Positions 60,861 to 64,000 of a stretch of DNA of 64,000 nucleotides are shown one piece after another. A program made the translations under genes and the position numbers. Position 1 is the first letter of the stretch; every line of letters begins with the position of its first letter. The notes under the pieces are model-generated. The model worked only from the letters and a program-made list of their open reading frames with translations. It searched no databases and was not told the DNA's origin. The stretch comes from a virus: IMG/VR virus record IMGVR_UViG_3300044675_004257, positions 1-64,000 of that record; one strand, 5' to 3'.

Positions 60861-61074
60861 GTGGGACCGAGATAACCTGGATTTTATTATGAATACGACC
60901 AATGAAGGTTTTGATGAATGGCTGGATCAAGCCGATAACGATGATGTTGCCTATGCATTAGAATTAATTCGTATGGCAAAAGCTGAATTGATGATTCAGG
61001 AAATGGAATTCACTGATGATGTGTCTAATTTTACTGAAGCATCACAGTTAATTGAAAGGATTAAAAATGTTTAA
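60853..61074 (+). CDS. Small acidic helical protein, unknown
   Basis: 73 residues from ATG 60853 (MNKWDRDNLDFIMNTTNEGFDEWLDQ...DDVAYALELIRMAKAEL). This helical pattern is frequent in small T4-like phage proteins. It overlaps both neighbours by 8 bases. Confidence 0.74.
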   Translation: MNKWDRDNLDFIMNTTNEGFDEWLDQADNDDVAYALELIRMAKAELMIQEMEFTDDVSNFTEASQLIERIKNV

Positions 61075-61315
61075 CAAAACTTTGAGATATGGTATGTTTA
61101 CTATTCTTTTTTTAGTGATAGCTGCGTGTTCAACTCCCAAATTGGATGGTTTCGAAAAAGCAAAGGTCATTGAACGTGCTGAAGTAATTCGGTCGTCTAA
61201 AGATTGTATAGACGCAAAAATGCGTCCAGTGATTCAAACACTGCCGCAGAAAACGGATCATGGCACAATCATGTATCCAGTTTCTGTTCAATGTGAAGTG
61301 GCTTATCGTCAATAA
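61067..61315 (+). CDS. Small lipoprotein, unknown
   Basis: 82 residues from ATG 61067 (AAAGGA 6 bases upstream). Hydrophobic N-terminus with lipobox VIAAC, mature part starting CSTPKLDGF with two further cysteines (KDCIDA, VQCEVA). Would sit in the host envelope. Made with the membrane proteins on either side. Confidence 0.78.
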   Translation: MFNKTLRYGMFTILFLVIAACSTPKLDGFEKAKVIERAEVIRSSKDCIDAKMRPVIQTLPQKTDHGTIMYPVSVQCEVAYRQ

Positions 61316-61325
61316 GGTGATTTAA

Positions 61326-61853
61326 ATGTATTCCGAAATCGTCAATGATTCTGGTATTTCCCAACACACAATGGAAATCATTGTATTTGGTGCTATTGGT
61401 GTATTTGTTCTTGGTCTTGTTTTCTTTCTTTGGTGGAAACAAATCATCATTGGTGTTATGGCTTTAGCTGCGGTTGTTGTCTTGGCCAATCACAGACCAA
61501 AAACACCAGTGGTGCCTAAAGTTGAGCAAGAGCAAATCATCATTGAAAAGGTAATTATTCCTGAAAATCCTGTCCATATTGAATTAGATGAAAAGAAGAT
61601 TCAAGAAGGTGTGGATCCACAACCGACCAACAAAGAAGAATTGATGACAAAACCAGAAGATGATAGAAAATATTTCATCGAGGATTGCCTACAATTTACA
61701 GACTATAATAAATCTCAGTGTGAGGCAATTTGGGATAAGAAAGACACCTCTGAAACCAAGTTGTTAGATGTTGAGAATGTAAAATATAAACAACGGCGTG
61801 CTGAAGCATTAAAGAAACCTAATGCTGTTGTTGCACACTACACATTAAGATAA
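61326..61853 (+). CDS. Membrane protein with soluble tail, unknown
   Basis: 175 residues. Two adjacent membrane segments (IIVFGAIGVFVLGLVFFLWW and IIIGVMALAAVVVLA), then a Pro/Val/Glu-rich stretch and a charged domain with two Cys (IEDCLQF, SQCEAIW). AAGGTGATTTA before the ATG. Envelope role inferred from topology. Confidence 0.74.
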   Translation: MYSEIVNDSGISQHTMEIIVFGAIGVFVLGLVFFLWWKQIIIGVMALAAVVVLANHRPKTPVVPKVEQEQIIIEKVIIPENPVHIELDEKKIQEGVDPQPTNKEELMTKPEDDRKYFIEDCLQFTDYNKSQCEAIWDKKDTSETKLLDVENVKYKQRRAEALKKPNAVVAHYTLR

Positions 61854-61862
61854 GGAGTTAGT

Positions 61863-62210
61863 ATGATGATTAGTTTGTACCGTGGTATTGTTGATATTCT
61901 TACCAATCAAACAGAAATTTTGAATAAACAGTTTATCAAACACATTCGCACCTTTAATGATGGTGACCCTACAGAAAACTTTGGCACAGCAGGATTCTGG
62001 AATCTGATGCTTGAAGTGACCTATATTTTTTATGTAAAATGTTTTGTTGCAGTTGGCATTGGCATTACACTTGCATTGGCTGTTGTTTTCTTTCCATTGT
62101 ATGCTTTACGTAAAGCAACCAGTGGTGCATTTATGGGTGCTATGCCAAGATATGAACAACCAATGACATACGAAGAACCAAAGATTGAACCTATTCAGGA
62201 GAAAAAATAA
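61863..62210 (+). CDS. Membrane protein, unknown
   Basis: 115 residues. Amphipathic N-terminus, one or two membrane segments (YIFYVKCFVAVGIGITLALAVVFFPLYAL), Pro/Glu-rich tail. AGGAG 5 bases before the ATG. One-base TAATG coupling to the next gene. Confidence 0.74.
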   Translation: MMISLYRGIVDILTNQTEILNKQFIKHIRTFNDGDPTENFGTAGFWNLMLEVTYIFYVKCFVAVGIGITLALAVVFFPLYALRKATSGAFMGAMPRYEQPMTYEEPKIEPIQEKK

Positions 62211-62599
62211 TGGCTACATGGAGTATTAAACCGGAATGGAAAAAATCCATTATTGAACGTAATCATCTATCATTAGGTGATAATAAAATTGTGATTGAAA
62301 CTGGTTGGCGATGGGGTGAATTTCACATTCAAACGCCGCCGTCTGATGGTGATACACCGCCAGTATTGGAAGAAGGTGTAGATTTATATAGTTGTGGTTA
62401 TGATTGTGAGATGATTGAATTGGATGATGGTTGTTGGGAAGAACACGATTTCGATGACTGTGATGATGAAACCCGTGAATGGTTAGAAAACTTCTTTGAA
62501 GAAGGTAATTCATGGTTAGACCTTGAAGATAATGGTTGGTCTAATGATGATTGTGAGATGATTATCAACTGTGAAATGGCCATTGAAAGAGTGGACTAA
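62210..62599 (+). CDS. Very acidic protein, conserved in phages, unknown
   Basis: 129 residues. Beta-type N-terminus (IVIETGWRWGEFHIQTPPS), then a highly acidic stretch (ELDDGCWEEHDFDDCDDETREWLENFFEEG) with regularly placed Cys and Trp. Such proteins occur in several T4-like phages; DNA mimicry is possible but unproven. TAATG coupling on both sides. Confidence 0.76.
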   Translation: MATWSIKPEWKKSIIERNHLSLGDNKIVIETGWRWGEFHIQTPPSDGDTPPVLEEGVDLYSCGYDCEMIELDDGCWEEHDFDDCDDETREWLENFFEEGNSWLDLEDNGWSNDDCEMIINCEMAIERVD

Positions 62600-62919
62600 T
62601 GGCTATTATTGATCCATGGAATTTGCCTATTGATATTAAAGAAATGGAATATGCCATCAAAGGCAATATGATTAAAGCGCAACTTATTGTTAGTGACTTG
62701 GAACAGTTGCGGATGAATGTTGCAACATTTCAGGATGATATCAAACAAAGGTTGTTAATAGTCCTGCTGGATGAATTGATGAAAACTAAAAGTGTTGAAT
62801 TTACAAAGATGCCTCACCACAGCCATGGCCTTACATATTTCCGAGCAAGGATGTTTGCCGTGCCTGATGACCAGGTAAGGATCCTACGTGTGTCGCAATT
62901 AAACAACAGTGTGGCTTGA
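62599..62919 (+). CDS. Small protein, unknown
   Basis: 106 residues, mostly helical (IKEMEYAIKGNMIKAQLIVSDLEQLRMNV...), with an HHSHGLTYFRARMF segment near the end. TAATG overlap with the gene before. The next promoter starts at its stop. Confidence 0.72.
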   Translation: MAIIDPWNLPIDIKEMEYAIKGNMIKAQLIVSDLEQLRMNVATFQDDIKQRLLIVLLDELMKTKSVEFTKMPHHSHGLTYFRARMFAVPDDQVRILRVSQLNNSVA

Positions 62920-62944
62920 CATATATAACTACCCATGTTATAAT
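62916..62944 (+). promoter_or_regulatory. sigma70-type promoter of phosphoesterase gene
   Basis: TTGACA (62916-62921), 17-bp spacer, TATAAT (62939-62944), both at consensus; the left-arm type of promoter returns here after the TTGCCA block. Confidence 0.85.
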
Positions 62945-62966
62945 ATCACCATAAGGAAATAATACT

Positions 62967-63893
62967 ATGAAGATTGCAGTTTGTTCAGATATTCACCTAG
63001 AATTTGGTACTATCAGCCTCGACAATACCGAAGGTGCTGATGTACTCATTCTTGGCGGTGATATTTGTGTTGCTAAAGATTTAAATACAAGGGACGAATA
63101 TGCGCTTGCTGACCGCTTTGGCCGCTCTGAGGCGTGGCATACATTCTTTCAAGAATGCTCTGCTAGATTCCCTCATGTTATCTACATCGCTGGAAATCAC
63201 GAACATTATCACGGTGATTTTAGGGATACTATTACAAGGCTTCGTGATAAGCTTGGTTATCTACGCAATTTACATATCTTAGATAAACAAATTCTAACTG
63301 TTGATGATGTAACATTCATTGGCGGTACTTTGTGGACTGATATGAACAAGGAAGATCCAATTACATTGTTGCACATGAAAGGCATGATGAATGACTTCCG
63401 TTGTGTAGATAATAGTGACCGTGTGGTCAACTACAAAGCACCAATCTACAAAAAAGATGGGAATGGTGAATACATCACACAAAAAATTGGTGAAGTAAAT
63501 TCATTGATTGAAGATGGTTTTGAATTCAAGCAACGTGTTTCTCGGTTCTCACCAGAAGATTCGGTTGAAGACCATCGTAAAATGTTGGGTTACATTCAGT
63601 CTGTGATTGAAGGTAAGTTTGATGAAAAGTTTGTTGTTGTGGGTCACCATGCACCAAGCAAATCATCAACCCATCCTCGTTATGCTGATGAACAGATTAT
63701 GAATGGTGGTTATAGTAGCGCATTGGACGAATACATCATGGATCATCCACAAATCAAATTGTGGACTCATGGTCATACACATGAAGATTTCGACTATATG
63801 GTTGGTTCTACTCGTATTGTTTGTAACCCCCGTGGTTATGATGCATATGAAGACCGTGCTGATAGATTTCAATTGAAATTTGTGGAGGTTTGA
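62967..63893 (+). CDS. Calcineurin-like metallophosphoesterase
   Basis: 308 residues. Two-metal motifs in order: CSDIHLE (DxH), ILGGDI (GD), IAGNHEHYH (GNHE), VVGHHAP (H) and WTHGHTHED (GHxH). May hydrolyse a phosphoester on nucleotides, nucleic acid or protein; the substrate cannot be told. AAGGAAATAATACT before the ATG. TGATG overlap with the next gene. Confidence 0.92.
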   Translation: MKIAVCSDIHLEFGTISLDNTEGADVLILGGDICVAKDLNTRDEYALADRFGRSEAWHTFFQECSARFPHVIYIAGNHEHYHGDFRDTITRLRDKLGYLRNLHILDKQILTVDDVTFIGGTLWTDMNKEDPITLLHMKGMMNDFRCVDNSDRVVNYKAPIYKKDGNGEYITQKIGEVNSLIEDGFEFKQRVSRFSPEDSVEDHRKMLGYIQSVIEGKFDEKFVVVGHHAPSKSSTHPRYADEQIMNGGYSSALDEYIMDHPQIKLWTHGHTHEDFDYMVGSTRIVCNPRGYDAYEDRADRFQLKFVEV

Positions 63894-64000
63894 TGAACGA
63901 ACAACTTAGAGAACTTGTCCGAGAATCTTACCTAGATGTATATGGTCTAGGCAAAGAACGGTATAAGTGGGAATATACAATTGAGAAATTCACCGAGATG
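63893..64000 (+). CDS. MNERI-family small protein, 3' end outside window
   Basis: The first 36 codons are present: MNEQLRELVRESYLDVYG... EYTIEKFTEM. The start MNEQLREL and the KFTE position match the family at 43258-44537. GGAGG precedes the ATG, which overlaps the phosphoesterase stop. Confidence 0.72.
   Translation, partial: MNEQLRELVRESYLDVYGLGKERYKWEYTIEKFTEM

Noticed and set aside
1-64000. CRISPR array, insertion sequence or integrase/attachment site
   Set aside because: No regularly spaced repeats, no transposase or integrase motifs and no terminal repeats were seen; the only mobile-type genes are the HNH (53353) and GIY-YIG (35465) nucleases.

Overview
The window is part of the genome of a T4-superfamily myovirus (a tailed dsDNA phage) of a Gram-negative host. 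A T4-type replisome is spread through it: family B DNA polymerase (gp43), UvsX recombinase, DnaB-type helicase (gp41), primase (gp61) and RNase H. It also carries rIIA/rIIB, class I ribonucleotide reductase and ThyX. A lipoprotein with the properties of an outer spanin and two lipobox proteins point to a two-membrane host. Most of the DNA is AT-rich, genes are packed with ATGA or TAATG overlaps, and nearly all run on the + strand. The phage looks environmental; no host can be named from this window.

Layout. 0-2.6 kb: the end of a carbamoyltransferase, then a sigma70-type promoter serving two tRNA-Gly genes, a tRNA-like cloverleaf, groES, a small gene and a tRNA-Met with initiator features. 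2.6-4.5 kb: a reverse-strand operon with a secreted D-Ala-D-Ala carboxypeptidase/endopeptidase. 4.5-12.4 kb: replication block (43, a membrane protein, uvsX, 41). 12.4-17.5 kb: a nuclease-fold candidate and a sugar-transfer cassette. 17.5-25 kb: a late block of head or virion proteins. Five of these start with a T4 internal-protein-like peptide (compare MKTYQEFIAE), including a KxDG ligase-like protein and a nucleotidyltransferase-kinase fusion. The block also holds a canonical -1 frameshift cassette. 25-28.5 kb: lysis and envelope genes (spanin pair, GH19-type endolysin, secreted thermonuclease, holin-like proteins). 28.5-37.9 kb: iscU, iscA, primase, thyX, nrdA, nrdB, thioredoxin, rnh. 38-45.4 kb: small genes, a metallopeptidase-VWA protein, a MazG-like protein and a tandem family of short MNERI genes.

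45.4-47.4 kb is a different kind of DNA: visibly richer in G and C, coded on the reverse strand, with a Gp88-family protein, its own promoters and terminators and two small-RNA candidates. Next comes about 400 bp without genes that holds five same-direction TTATNCACA (DnaA-box-like) sites, a candidate replication origin. From there to 63 kb lie many short early-type genes, rIIA, rIIB, three AAA+ ATPases (one CobS-like) and a metallophosphoesterase.

Regulation is unusually readable. The left part uses near-perfect TTGACA-17-TATAAT promoters, plus a few T4-late-like ATAAATA boxes in front of virion genes. From 46.3 to 60.3 kb at least fourteen promoters on both strands instead carry TTGCC(A/T) at -35, usually with AGTACT boxes upstream. 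Two promoters 16 kb apart share an identical palindrome arrangement (TGTTGT-N6-ACAACA, 6 bp, -35 box). Together these suggest phage-specific promoter classes serving different gene blocks.
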